Assembly: GCA_021636625.1 (NCBI GenBank)
Contig: JAJWLX010000011.1
Coordinates: forward strand, 13,041 to 77,040
Length of the DNA: 64,000 nucleotides
From: Prevotella sp.
Lineage (GTDB): Bacteria; Bacteroidota; Bacteroidia; Bacteroidales; Bacteroidaceae
Reading direction: 5' to 3'
The notes under the pieces were generated by a model that was not told where the DNA came from, did no database searches, and saw nothing but the letters and a program-made list of their open reading frames with translations. How positions within the stretch are numbered: the stretch's first letter is position 1; every line of letters starts with the position of its first letter. Of this stretch, positions 42,848 to 51,802 are shown one piece after another. The translations under genes were made by a program, and so were the position numbers.

Positions 42848-43999
42848 ATGAAAGCAAGAGTTATAGCATTTTACCTGCCACAGTTTTACCCGATTCCCGA
42901 AAACGACAAGGTTTGGGGACCGGGATTCACAGAATGGACGAATGTAGCCAAGGCTCGTCCGGTTTTTCATGGGCACTATCAGCCCAGAATACCGGCAGAT
43001 TTAGGTTTCTATGATCTTCGTTTGCCTGAGACTCGCGAACAGCAGGCTGATTTGGCTCGCGAAGCAGGTATAGAAGGTTTCTGCTACTGGCATTACTGGA
43101 TGGGTAATGGAAAGCGCCTGTTGCAGCGTCCTTTCGATGAAGTACTAAATTCCGGCAAGCCAGATTTTCCTTTCTGCCTGGCATGGGCAAACCATGACTG
43201 GAAAACAGGAACATGGAAGAACAATGGTGGCAACCAGATGATCTGCGAACAGAAATATCCTGGAGACGATGATTATATTGCTCACTTTCATTATGTTCTA
43301 AAAGCTTTCAAAGACCATCGCTACATTACAGTAGATGGAAAGCCACTGTTCTTGATATTCGACCCTTACCACTTTAAAGATATAACCCATTTTATCCATC
43401 TCTGGCGTGACTTAGCCAAAGAAAGCGGATTGAAAGGTATTTACTTCGTTGCTATGTGCTCAGCCACAACCACCATAAAGCGCAATGAAGATGGCTCTTT
43501 GAGCAGAGTGGTTCCTAATCTGGACAGTGCTTCTGAGGTTTATGAAAGCTTTATCAAACTAGGATTTGATGGCATTAATCCAATGGGAAAAAACCGTGCA
43601 GAAATGGTGTATCAAGGAAAATATTGTCGCATCATTCGAAGAGCATTACAAAAGAAGTTTTCCTTTCTGCCTCCGTTGAAATATGATTATCCGAAAGTGA
43701 TGAAGCATTTCTATATGCCCGAAGACCAATGGAACAATGTATTCCCTACTCTCTTCCCACAATGGGACAGAACTCCAAGAGCAGGCAAGCATGAGGGGAT
43801 ATACGTAAACGCTACCCCACAGAATTTTGAGGAGCATATCAGAGGGGCACTTCAAATTATTAGAAACAAACCGGAAGATAAGAAAATTCTATTCTTGCGT
43901 TCTTGGAACGAATGGGGCGAAGGAAACTATGTGGAACCAGACTCATTATATGGCCACGGTTTTCTAGATGCCATAAAAAATGAAATAAAAGCGGAATAA
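42848..43999 (+). CDS. WbsX-type glycosyltransferase/GH99-like enzyme
   Basis: Protein of 383 residues of the WbsX family. Typical is the opening ARVIAFYLPQFYPIPENDKVWGPGFTEWTNV, then GFCYWHYWMGNGKRLLQRPF, FPFCLAWANHDW, and the ending FLRSWNEWGEGNYVEPD. The fold is a TIM barrel related to GH99 rather than a usual GT-A or GT-B fold, so its chemistry (transfer or hydrolysis) is uncertain. It is common in O-antigen and capsule loci. There is no signal peptide. It lies 13 bp after the polymerase gene. Confidence 0.9.
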   Translation: MKARVIAFYLPQFYPIPENDKVWGPGFTEWTNVAKARPVFHGHYQPRIPADLGFYDLRLPETREQQADLAREAGIEGFCYWHYWMGNGKRLLQRPFDEVLNSGKPDFPFCLAWANHDWKTGTWKNNGGNQMICEQKYPGDDDYIAHFHYVLKAFKDHRYITVDGKPLFLIFDPYHFKDITHFIHLWRDLAKESGLKGIYFVAMCSATTTIKRNEDGSLSRVVPNLDSASEVYESFIKLGFDGINPMGKNRAEMVYQGKYCRIIRRALQKKFSFLPPLKYDYPKVMKHFYMPEDQWNNVFPTLFPQWDRTPRAGKHEGIYVNATPQNFEEHIRGALQIIRNKPEDKKILFLRSWNEWGEGNYVEPDSLYGHGFLDAIKNEIKAE

Positions 44000-44000
44000 A

Positions 44001-44816
44001 ATGGAAATAAAAATAATCCCGACAGGAGGACTTTGCAATCGACTGAGAGCTATCGCAACTACCATTGCGATAGCAAAGCACTATAACTGTTCGCTATCCA
44101 TCTATTGGAACAACAGTAGAGGACTCAAGGCAAACTTTGCCGACTTATTCGAACCTATTCATATAGAAAAAGTGCATCTGATAGAGAATACGCAATGGCT
44201 ATATCATATCAACGGAACCAAGGATTATCTCTTGAGAAAATGGTTCCTTCGGTTGGGTAATGAGCAGGTAGTTTTCAATCATAGCATCTATAGAGAAGGA
44301 GATATCTATCAGAAGTTGAAAAGTAATTATAAGGGCAACCTACTCTTGATTTCTTGCTATCCTATGTGTACGGATTATCAAATTCAGAACATATTCGTTC
44401 CGAAAAGAGATCTTCAGCTGCGGATTGATCAAATAACCTCGACTTTCTCGAAAAATATGATTGGTGTTCATATCAGAAGAACAGACAACATAGCTTCTAT
44501 CAATTCTTCACCAATAAATGTTTTTGTCCATCTTATGCAACTTGAAATAGAAAAAGATGATACTGTGAAGTTTTATGTGGCTAGTGATGATGAGAAGGTA
44601 AAAAAAGAACTGCAAGATAAATTTCCTGGAAGAGTCATTACATTAATGGATGATACCAGTAGAGACTCTCTCGAAGGTATGAAATTCGCTGTAGTGGATT
44701 TATTCTGTCTAAGTAAGACTAAAAAAATATTGGGTAGCGTGGCATCCTCCTATTCGCAAATTGCAGCTGAAATTGGAGGTATCAAAATAGAATATGCTAA
44801 ATGTAATGAGAATTAA
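44001..44816 (+). CDS. Fucosyltransferase-like glycosyltransferase
   Basis: Cytoplasmic protein of 271 residues. It begins IKIIPTGGLCNRLRAIATTIAIAKHY, the G-G-L-x-N-R-L pattern of the GT11/GT23/GT68 fucosyltransferase superfamily, and has MIGVHIRRTDN at about 152-162, the HxRRxD motif that in NodZ and FUT8 contacts GDP-fucose. KFYVASDDE follows. GDP-fucose is a likely donor by superfamily, but no GDP-fucose synthesis gene is in this locus. It starts one base after the WbsX-type gene. Confidence 0.72.
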   Translation: MEIKIIPTGGLCNRLRAIATTIAIAKHYNCSLSIYWNNSRGLKANFADLFEPIHIEKVHLIENTQWLYHINGTKDYLLRKWFLRLGNEQVVFNHSIYREGDIYQKLKSNYKGNLLLISCYPMCTDYQIQNIFVPKRDLQLRIDQITSTFSKNMIGVHIRRTDNIASINSSPINVFVHLMQLEIEKDDTVKFYVASDDEKVKKELQDKFPGRVITLMDDTSRDSLEGMKFAVVDLFCLSKTKKILGSVASSYSQIAAEIGGIKIEYAKCNEN

Positions 44817-44823
44817 ATAGTTT

Positions 44824-45645
44824 ATGACACCAGAAATAAGTATCATCATACCAACTTACGCTCCTGGAGAATTACTCAGAATGTGTTTAGATTGCCTGGA
44901 GCAGCAAACCTTAGGCAAGGAGGCGTATGAGGTATGTCTCGTTTTGAATGGAGACAAAGAACCTTATTATGCCAATATAAAGGAGTATCTGGAAAATTAT
45001 AAGATGAAGGTTAATTTGATTTATAGTGAGCACAAAGGTGTTTCGTTTGCTCGAAATCTAGGCATAGATATTGCAAAAGGTAAATTCCTTACCTTCATCG
45101 ACGATGATGATCTTGTAAGTCCAAACTATCTGGAACAATTAAGCAAAAACAGTTGCGACAATGGAATCACTGTTGCCAATATGATTGCTTTCAGAGGACA
45201 AGTTGAAAATGTGGCAGATCATTATCTTTCTTCGGCTTATCAGCAATATGATGTAGGGAAGAAAAAGAATATTTTCCGTCATCGCAGTCTGCTGTCTACT
45301 GCTTGTTGCAAACTTATTCCCCGCCCATTGATTGGTAATATTCGCTTTAGAACGAATTTATCTCATGGTGAAGATTCCTTCTTTATGTTTATGGTATCGG
45401 CAGGTATCAGACAAATAAACGTTACATCTCCATCCGCCATTTACTATATTCGTAAGAGAGACAACTCATCCTCGAGAAGCAAGGATAATAGGCGCAAAAA
45501 GCAGATAATGGAGATCAAGCTCTTCTATTTCTATACAAAAGAGTATTTCTCACATATAAAAAAATATAATTTACTACTCTACGTAAGTCGCATAGTTGCA
45601 ACTGCTTACAAGTTGTTTCTAGAAGATTACGTAAAACCTCTGTAA
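44824..45645 (+). CDS. Family 2 glycosyltransferase
   Basis: GT-A fold transferase of 273 residues: EISIIIPTYAPGELLRMCLDCLEQQ at the start, the SFARNLGIDIAKGKFLTFIDDDDLVSP segment with the metal-binding acidic cluster, and HGEDSFF, the likely catalytic-base region. The sugar is unknown. Seven bases separate it from the previous gene; a 67-bp gap follows. Confidence 0.92.
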   Translation: MTPEISIIIPTYAPGELLRMCLDCLEQQTLGKEAYEVCLVLNGDKEPYYANIKEYLENYKMKVNLIYSEHKGVSFARNLGIDIAKGKFLTFIDDDDLVSPNYLEQLSKNSCDNGITVANMIAFRGQVENVADHYLSSAYQQYDVGKKKNIFRHRSLLSTACCKLIPRPLIGNIRFRTNLSHGEDSFFMFMVSAGIRQINVTSPSAIYYIRKRDNSSSRSKDNRRKKQIMEIKLFYFYTKEYFSHIKKYNLLLYVSRIVATAYKLFLEDYVKPL

Positions 45646-45712
45646 AAGTTTCTTGCTTCTTTTACAATATTTAGCTGTTTGGCTCGTTATAATATTAAAC
45701 GGATAAAAGAGA

Positions 45713-46522
45713 ATGGATAGGAACAGGTTAGTATCAGTTATCATGCCCACTTATAATGCCGGCAAATATCTTGCCGACAGCATAAGTAGTATCCTTGACC
45801 AAACCTATCTTGACCTGGAATTGCTGATTACAGATGACGGTTCCACGGATCCGGTAACTCTGGATATTCTGCACAAGATAGAGGAAAGGGATAGCCGGGT
45901 GGATGTGCTCTATCTTGACCACAACCATGGAGCAGGATACGCCCGGAACAAGAGCATAGAACGTGCCAGAGGAAGATACATCGCTTTCTGTGATAGTGAC
46001 GACCGGTGGACACCGGATAAACTGGAAAAACAAATCGCATTCATGAACCAGAAACAGTGTGCTCTATCCTGTGCCTCATACATCATCTTCAATTTGAACG
46101 AACAAAAATCTGTAGGCATCAATATCGCACCGCCTAAAATCACCTTCTCTATGATGAAGCGGGATAATAAAATAGGTTGCCTCACTGCTATCTATGATAC
46201 CCAACTGCTGGGCAGAAAATACTATATGCCCACTTTGCGCAAGCGACAGGATTGGGCACTCTTCCTGCAGATTCTGAAAGATTGCAAGGTGTGTTATTCC
46301 TACCCCAGCCAGCCGCTGGCTGTGTATTGCCGCCACAAGCATTCCATATCCAGCAGCAAGATATCACTTGCTAAATACAATATAGCTGTTTATCGTAGCA
46401 TTCTGGGGTATGGATGGTTGAAGGCTTGCTTCTACTTTGCTTTTTTGTTTTTACCAACTTACATTCTGAAGCTAATGAAGCGAGAACTGGATAGTTACTG
46501 CTTTGTTAAAAGAAAAGGATAG
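45713..46522 (+). CDS. Family 2 glycosyltransferase
   Basis: GT-A fold transferase of 269 residues: VSVIMPTYNAGKYLADSISSILDQTY, ITDDGSTD and GRYIAFCDSDDRWTPDKL with the DxD-like motif, then KRQDWALFLQIL. The C-terminal YFAFLFLPTYILKL is hydrophobic and may touch the membrane. GC is higher than in the five genes before it, suggesting a different origin within the locus. The acceptor is unknown. Confidence 0.92.
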   Translation: MDRNRLVSVIMPTYNAGKYLADSISSILDQTYLDLELLITDDGSTDPVTLDILHKIEERDSRVDVLYLDHNHGAGYARNKSIERARGRYIAFCDSDDRWTPDKLEKQIAFMNQKQCALSCASYIIFNLNEQKSVGINIAPPKITFSMMKRDNKIGCLTAIYDTQLLGRKYYMPTLRKRQDWALFLQILKDCKVCYSYPSQPLAVYCRHKHSISSSKISLAKYNIAVYRSILGYGWLKACFYFAFLFLPTYILKLMKRELDSYCFVKRKG

Positions 46523-46578
46523 CTAAATATAATATATGGCACAACTTTACGTTTATATAGTAAATGGAATAACTCTAT

Positions 46579-47214
46579 ATGAGAAATAGTATAGTTAAAA
46601 CAGAAGTCATAGCAGATGGTATGAGTGCTATGGAGCGAAACGTCAAGCGAGTTGGCGACTTTCTGTTAGCAACCATCAGCTTACTGCTCGTTTCGCCTCT
46701 CATGCTTCTAATATATATAATGGTAAGATGTGAAGATGGTGGACCAGCCATTTTTCGGCAGGAACGCATCGGACGGTTTGGGCGCCCCTTCAACATCTAT
46801 AAATTCAGAAGCATGACGGTGGATGCAGAAAAGAATGGTCCTCAGCTCTGTTCCCATAAAAAAGATGAGCGACTTACACGCATAGGCAAGTTTCTGAGAA
46901 AACATCATCTGGATGAACTTCCTCAGCTTTGGAATGTTTTGTGTGGCGATATGTCGTTTATTGGTCCAAGACCAGAACGAAAGTTCTATATAGACCAGAT
47001 TATGGAGCGTGACCCTAGATATAAGAATCTGTATCAGATTCGCCCTGGTGTTACTTCCTACGCAACCCTCTATAACGGATACACAGATACGATGGAGAAG
47101 ATGTTGCGCCGCCTGGATATGGACCTATACTACCTGGAGCATCGCTCATGGTGGTTTGATGCCAGAATCTTAGGCAAGACTTTCATCAAGATGATCTTCG
47201 GAAGAGTGTTCTAA
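46579..47214 (+). CDS. Initiating phosphoglycosyl transferase (WcaJ/PglC superfamily)
   Basis: Monotopic phosphoglycosyl transferase of 211 residues, which moves a sugar-1-phosphate from UDP-sugar to undecaprenyl phosphate to start the repeat unit. One hydrophobic re-entrant segment (LLATISLLLVSPLMLLIYIMV), FRQERIGRFGRPFNIYKFRSM, the catalytic Asp-Glu pair in HHLDELPQLWNVL, and DMSFIGPRPE are all present. The sugar may be galactose, glucose or an N-acetylated sugar. It closes the locus, ahead of a strong bidirectional terminator. Confidence 0.95.
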   Translation: MRNSIVKTEVIADGMSAMERNVKRVGDFLLATISLLLVSPLMLLIYIMVRCEDGGPAIFRQERIGRFGRPFNIYKFRSMTVDAEKNGPQLCSHKKDERLTRIGKFLRKHHLDELPQLWNVLCGDMSFIGPRPERKFYIDQIMERDPRYKNLYQIRPGVTSYATLYNGYTDTMEKMLRRLDMDLYYLEHRSWWFDARILGKTFIKMIFGRVF

Positions 47215-47215
47215 A

Positions 47216-47259
47216 ACAAAAAAGTCATACCCCCAATCAAAGGGATATGACTTTTTTTT
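47216..47259. terminator. Bidirectional terminator between polysaccharide and efflux loci
   Basis: AAAAAAGTCATACCCC-type arm pairs with GGGATATGACTTTTTT (one bulge), with a T-run on the right and an A-run on the left for the opposite strand. Confidence 0.88.
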
Positions 47260-47264
47260 GTTTC

Positions 47265-48539
47265 TTACAGATGATTCGAAAGCCCCAGCAAAGCCAAGGC
47301 TGCCTCATTATATTCATTGATGACATCGGCCTGCTTCATACCCATATCTATCGCTTCCTGCAAGGCATTGGCATATTCCACATAGCTGATTTCTCCACTC
47401 TCATACTCGGCAGTACTAAGGCGAACGATTTCTTTTGCCTTAGAAATGTTCTCGCCGTTATAATAAGCCATGCGTTTGGCTGCATTCTGGAAACGGTTGT
47501 AGCCTAGGCGATAATCTCGTTCCTTTACTTTCTGCTCCTGCTGCATCTCCAGTTCTGCTTCCTCACGATTCTTCTTGGCAGCCTTCACCTTTGCCTTGGT
47601 AGCACCATAGAAGAGAGGCACGCCTACTCCAATCTCAAAGCCGAAGAAGTTACCCTCGGTAAAACGCTGACGGTCGATGTGATAAGGATTCCAACTGGAA
47701 ATGAGTGCCTGGGTACGGAGCGTAAGCGAAAGAGATGGCGCATAACCAGTCTTGGCGCACTTCACCTCCTTATCGAGTGCCTTCAGACGGTCTTGCTGAT
47801 ACTGCGCATCAGCAGTCTGCTGATAGTTGAAGGTTCCGCTGACAGGAGATTCCAGTGCAATGAGATAAGATTCGGCAGGTAAAACAGGCTGATCGGTATT
47901 CAATATTGCCATCAGTTCCAACTGCTTGTTCTCAGCCACACTCTTCACATTTACCATCTCTAAATGGTTTTCATTACGCAAGCGCTCGGCAGTAAGGAAC
48001 TCCAGCTGTCTGGCTTCGCCTGCCTTGTAACGCTTCTCGGCTACATCGCAATAACGGTCGAGGATAGAATCCTGGCGCTGAAGGATGCTCAGACGATGGG
48101 TCTGATAGAGCATTGCATAATAAGCAGAAGCAATCTTAAGCTTAATCTGCTGATTAGTTACACCCAGACGACTTTTCTCCGCCTGAGTTTCAGCCTTCAG
48201 TTGACCCCGGCGGGCGGTATAAACCGTTGGAAATTCTATGCCCTGTGAAAATGCAAGAGCATTATCAGTATCGCCGCTTGAAGCCGGATTCTGTCCGAAA
48301 GCAATCTCCGTCTTGTCCACATCCCATGCCGTTCCTTCCATTATCTTGGCACGTTCTATCGATTTTCGTCCAGCCTGCAACGTCAGGTTCTGCTTATCTG
48401 CCAACTCGAAACACTGCTCCAAAGTCATCTTCGTGCCGGGAATGGTGGCATCGAAAAGGTGAGCCTTTGCCTCTGAAGGAGCCAGCAGCATCAAAACTGC
48501 TGCCAGCCCGAATATAGTTTTCTTTTTTCTCTTGTTCAT
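47265..48539 (-). CDS. TolC-family outer membrane efflux protein (CzcC/CusC type)
   Basis: Outer membrane factor of 424 residues. Signal peptide MNKRKKKTIFGLAAVLMLLAPSEAKA. Two repeats of the outer membrane efflux domain: the first from MTLEQCFELADKQNLTLQAGRKSIERAK, the second from LKALDKEVKCAKTGYAPSLSLTLRTQ to the end. Long periplasmic helices (AKVKAAKKNREEAELEMQQEQKVKERDY) fit the tunnel. It is the last gene of the RND operon, 30 bp behind the pump gene. Confidence 0.92.
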   Translation of the reverse strand: MNKRKKKTIFGLAAVLMLLAPSEAKAHLFDATIPGTKMTLEQCFELADKQNLTLQAGRKSIERAKIMEGTAWDVDKTEIAFGQNPASSGDTDNALAFSQGIEFPTVYTARRGQLKAETQAEKSRLGVTNQQIKLKIASAYYAMLYQTHRLSILQRQDSILDRYCDVAEKRYKAGEARQLEFLTAERLRNENHLEMVNVKSVAENKQLELMAILNTDQPVLPAESYLIALESPVSGTFNYQQTADAQYQQDRLKALDKEVKCAKTGYAPSLSLTLRTQALISSWNPYHIDRQRFTEGNFFGFEIGVGVPLFYGATKAKVKAAKKNREEAELEMQQEQKVKERDYRLGYNRFQNAAKRMAYYNGENISKAKEIVRLSTAEYESGEISYVEYANALQEAIDMGMKQADVINEYNEAALALLGLSNHL

Positions 48540-48569
48540 CCTAAATGTTTTATGTTATCTTCTAAAAGC

Positions 48570-51500
48570 CTATTTCCTGGTGAATGTCTTGTAGATAGCA
48601 GGCAACACCAGCAAGGTGAGCAGTGTACTGGTTATCAGACCACCTATCACCACCGTAGCCAGTGGGCGCTGTACCTCTGCTCCATCACCCTGGGAAAGTG
48701 CCATCGGCAGGAAACCCATAGAGGCAACAAGTGCCGTCATCAAGACAGGACGCAAGCGAACCATACAGCTCTCGATGATGCGATGATGAATCAATTCTGT
48801 CACTCCACTGGATGCTGACAGTTTGTCTGCTGTCTTTTCTTCACGCTGCATCTGGTTCATCTGTCCGATAAGTACGATTCCATTGAGCACCGCTACACCA
48901 AAGAGGGCTATGAAGCCGACACCTGCCGAGATGCTGAAAGGCATACCTCTGAGCCACAAAGCCCAGACTCCTCCGATGGCAGCCAGCGGAATGGCAGAGA
49001 AGACGAAGAGCGACTCACGGACATTCTTCACCGTAGCATAGAGCAACAGCAAGATAATGACAAGCGCTATTGGTATTACTACCATCAGACGGTTGGTTGC
49101 ACTCTGCAGGTTTTCAAATTCACCACCATAATTATAATAGTAGCCATCCGGCAACTTCAGCTTTTCATCGAGAATCTCCTGGATATCCTCCACGGTACTC
49201 TGCACATCCCTGCCCTTCACGTTGAATCCAACATAGATGCGGCGGGCACCATCTTCATGAGAAACCTGAGCCGGCGCTGGTGAATAATCAATATCTGCCA
49301 CCTGAGACAACGGAATATCCGTACCATCCTTGAGAGGTATGCTCAATTGCTCAAGCGACTCTACGTTGCGCTGCGAAGGATCCATGCGGAGCACAATATC
49401 AAACTTCTTGTCTCCTTCGTAGAGAGAACCAGCCACGGCTCCGGCAAAGGTGGTTTCCAATATCTCACTGATATCATCCACACTAACCCCGTAGGCCGCC
49501 ATCTTCTCATGGTTGTATTTTACCTGGATCTGAGGCAAACCGGCAACTTCCTCCACAAAGATACCGCTCACACCCGGCACATCTTCTATCATTCTCTTCA
49601 CCTTGCCTGCCTGCTGAGTGAGCACGTCCAGATCTTCGCCAAATATCTTGATAGCCACATCCTGCTTGATACCTGTCAGCAGCTCATTGTTGCGCATCTG
49701 GATAGGTTGAGAAATCTCTGCTTCCAATCCAGGAATGGCACTCAAGGTTTCCTCCATCTTCTCCATCAGTTCTGGAGTAGTCTTGGCAGAGGTCCATTCA
49801 GCCTTCGGTTTCAGTGCAATCATGATGTCGGCACGTTCCACCGGCATCGGGTCTGTAGGAATCTCAGCACTACCTATTCGGCTTACAACCTGCTTAATCT
49901 CAGGATATTCCTTCTTGAGCAGCTTTTCAGCCTTGGTACAACTCTCCACCATCTGCGACAATGAAGTTCCCTGCGACATACTCATCTCCACGGCAAAGTC
50001 ACCTTCTTCCAGACTTGGGATGAATTCGCCTCCCAGATATTTGAAGCCCACGATACTGACGCAGAAAAGAGCCACAGCACCAGTGATGACATCCTTGTTA
50101 CGTGCCAAGACCCAGTCGAGAACCGGTCGGTACCATGCCTGCAACTTTTCTATCACGCGGTCGGAGAATGTTTTTCGGGTATGGACCTTTCGACTTAACA
50201 TCAGCGAACTTGCCATCGGCACATAGGTAAGCGAGAGAATGAAGGCTCCCAGAATGGCAAAGAATACCGTAAGTGCCATCGGACGGAACATCTTTCCTTC
50301 GATTCCTACCAGTGTCATCAGCGGAATATATACAATCATAATGATGATTTCACCGAACGCAGCACTCTGACGGATTCGGGAAGCAGAGAAATGAACTTCC
50401 TCGTCCATCTGTTTCTGAGTCAGGGCAAATGGAATTGCTGCTCCGCCATTCTGACATTGAGCAAGATAAGCAGCACGAACTTCCGGCTGCGAGAAATGAC
50501 CGGTATTGATATGTGTCACCACAGCTTCAACAATGATGACCGCAGAATCCACTATCATACCAAAGTCGATGGCTCCCAGCGACATCAGGTTTCCGTCGAT
50601 GCCAAAGGTCTTCATCATACCGAAGGCAAAGAGCATACTCAGTGGGATGACACTTGCTACGACAAGTCCGGCTCGCCAGTTACCTAGGAAGATAACAAGT
50701 ACGAAAATCACGATGAGTCCACCTTCGATGAGGTTGCGGGCGATGGTGCCCTCTACCCGATCCACCAGATTGGTACGGTCGATAAACGGTTCGATAACCA
50801 CTCCTTCCGGTAGTGATTTCTGAATCTGATTGATTCGTTCCTTTACATTCTTGATAACTTCCTGGAAGTTCTCGCCCTTGAGCATGATGGCAATACCAGC
50901 CACCACCTCGCCTTCGCCATTGCGGGTAACGGCTCCGAAACGGGTAGCATGCCCCAGCTGAACCTTTGCCACATCGCCCACCTTGACTGGTGTTCCATCC
51001 ACCGTCTTCACCGTGATGTTGGCAACATCCTCCAGATTCTTCACCACACCGATGCCTCGGATATAATACTGGTTGGAATTCTCCTCAATGTAGCTGCCAC
51101 CCGTATTGGCATTGTTGCGCTGCAAGGCTTCAAACACCTCGCTTACGGATACCCCGCTGGCGTTCAGCTGGTCGGTATTGATAGCCACCTCATATTGCTT
51201 GACATAGCCGCCCCAACCGCTTACCTCGGCAACGCCCGGGGTTCCGGAAAGCTGTTTGCGCACAATCCAGTCCTGCATGGTTCGGAGCTGGGTGAGCGAG
51301 TATTTATGCTCGTATCCCTCCTTGGCACGAATGGTATAGTGGTAGATTTCGCCTAATCCGGTGGCAATAGGTCCCATCTCGGTTTCGGTGTTCTTAGGCA
51401 GTTCTTTCTCCAACTGTTCCACCACCTGGCTCACCTGCGAACGTGCCCAATAGATATCGGCGGCATCGTCGAAGACAAGCGTGATGACCGAGAGTCCGCT

Positions 51501-51761
51501 TCTTGAAATGCTACGGCGTTCCTGGATGCGGGGGATATTTGCAAGCGCCATCTCTACAGGAGTGGTTACATATTGCTCCACCTCCTGAGCTCCCAGCGAA
51601 GGAGCCTGTGTGATGACCTGTACCTGATTATCTGTAATATCTGGGGTGGAATCGAAAGGAAGATGCATCAGCGACCAGACACCCCATATCGCCAGGGCTA
51701 TAGAGAGTACTCCAATCACCAGTTTGTGGCGAATGGAATAAGTAATAAGTTTCTGAAACAT
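48570..51761 (-). CDS. Heavy-metal RND efflux pump, CzcA type
   Basis: Inner membrane pump of 1063 residues. The family start FQKLITYSIRHKLVIGVLSI and a full set of 12 TM segments with two large periplasmic loops are visible. TM4 carries D399-F-G, D405 and E412 (GAIDFGMIVDSAVIIVE), the proton-relay pattern of CzcA/CnrA-type (divalent cation) pumps; copper/silver CusA pumps usually differ there. So zinc, cobalt, cadmium or nickel export is more likely than copper. It sits between the adaptor (42-bp gap) and the TolC-type gene. Confidence 0.94.
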   Translation of the reverse strand: MFQKLITYSIRHKLVIGVLSIALAIWGVWSLMHLPFDSTPDITDNQVQVITQAPSLGAQEVEQYVTTPVEMALANIPRIQERRSISRSGLSVITLVFDDAADIYWARSQVSQVVEQLEKELPKNTETEMGPIATGLGEIYHYTIRAKEGYEHKYSLTQLRTMQDWIVRKQLSGTPGVAEVSGWGGYVKQYEVAINTDQLNASGVSVSEVFEALQRNNANTGGSYIEENSNQYYIRGIGVVKNLEDVANITVKTVDGTPVKVGDVAKVQLGHATRFGAVTRNGEGEVVAGIAIMLKGENFQEVIKNVKERINQIQKSLPEGVVIEPFIDRTNLVDRVEGTIARNLIEGGLIVIFVLVIFLGNWRAGLVVASVIPLSMLFAFGMMKTFGIDGNLMSLGAIDFGMIVDSAVIIVEAVVTHINTGHFSQPEVRAAYLAQCQNGGAAIPFALTQKQMDEEVHFSASRIRQSAAFGEIIIMIVYIPLMTLVGIEGKMFRPMALTVFFAILGAFILSLTYVPMASSLMLSRKVHTRKTFSDRVIEKLQAWYRPVLDWVLARNKDVITGAVALFCVSIVGFKYLGGEFIPSLEEGDFAVEMSMSQGTSLSQMVESCTKAEKLLKKEYPEIKQVVSRIGSAEIPTDPMPVERADIMIALKPKAEWTSAKTTPELMEKMEETLSAIPGLEAEISQPIQMRNNELLTGIKQDVAIKIFGEDLDVLTQQAGKVKRMIEDVPGVSGIFVEEVAGLPQIQVKYNHEKMAAYGVSVDDISEILETTFAGAVAGSLYEGDKKFDIVLRMDPSQRNVESLEQLSIPLKDGTDIPLSQVADIDYSPAPAQVSHEDGARRIYVGFNVKGRDVQSTVEDIQEILDEKLKLPDGYYYNYGGEFENLQSATNRLMVVIPIALVIILLLLYATVKNVRESLFVFSAIPLAAIGGVWALWLRGMPFSISAGVGFIALFGVAVLNGIVLIGQMNQMQREEKTADKLSASSGVTELIHHRIIESCMVRLRPVLMTALVASMGFLPMALSQGDGAEVQRPLATVVIGGLITSTLLTLLVLPAIYKTFTRK

Positions 51762-51802
51762 AAGCTTTAATCTAAAAATGATTCGTTGAAAACTATTAAA
51801 GC

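Noticed and set aside
39137..47214. Phase-variable capsule locus of the Bacteroides type
   Set aside because: No invertible promoter repeats, recombinase or UpxY/UpxZ-type genes are visible next to wzz.
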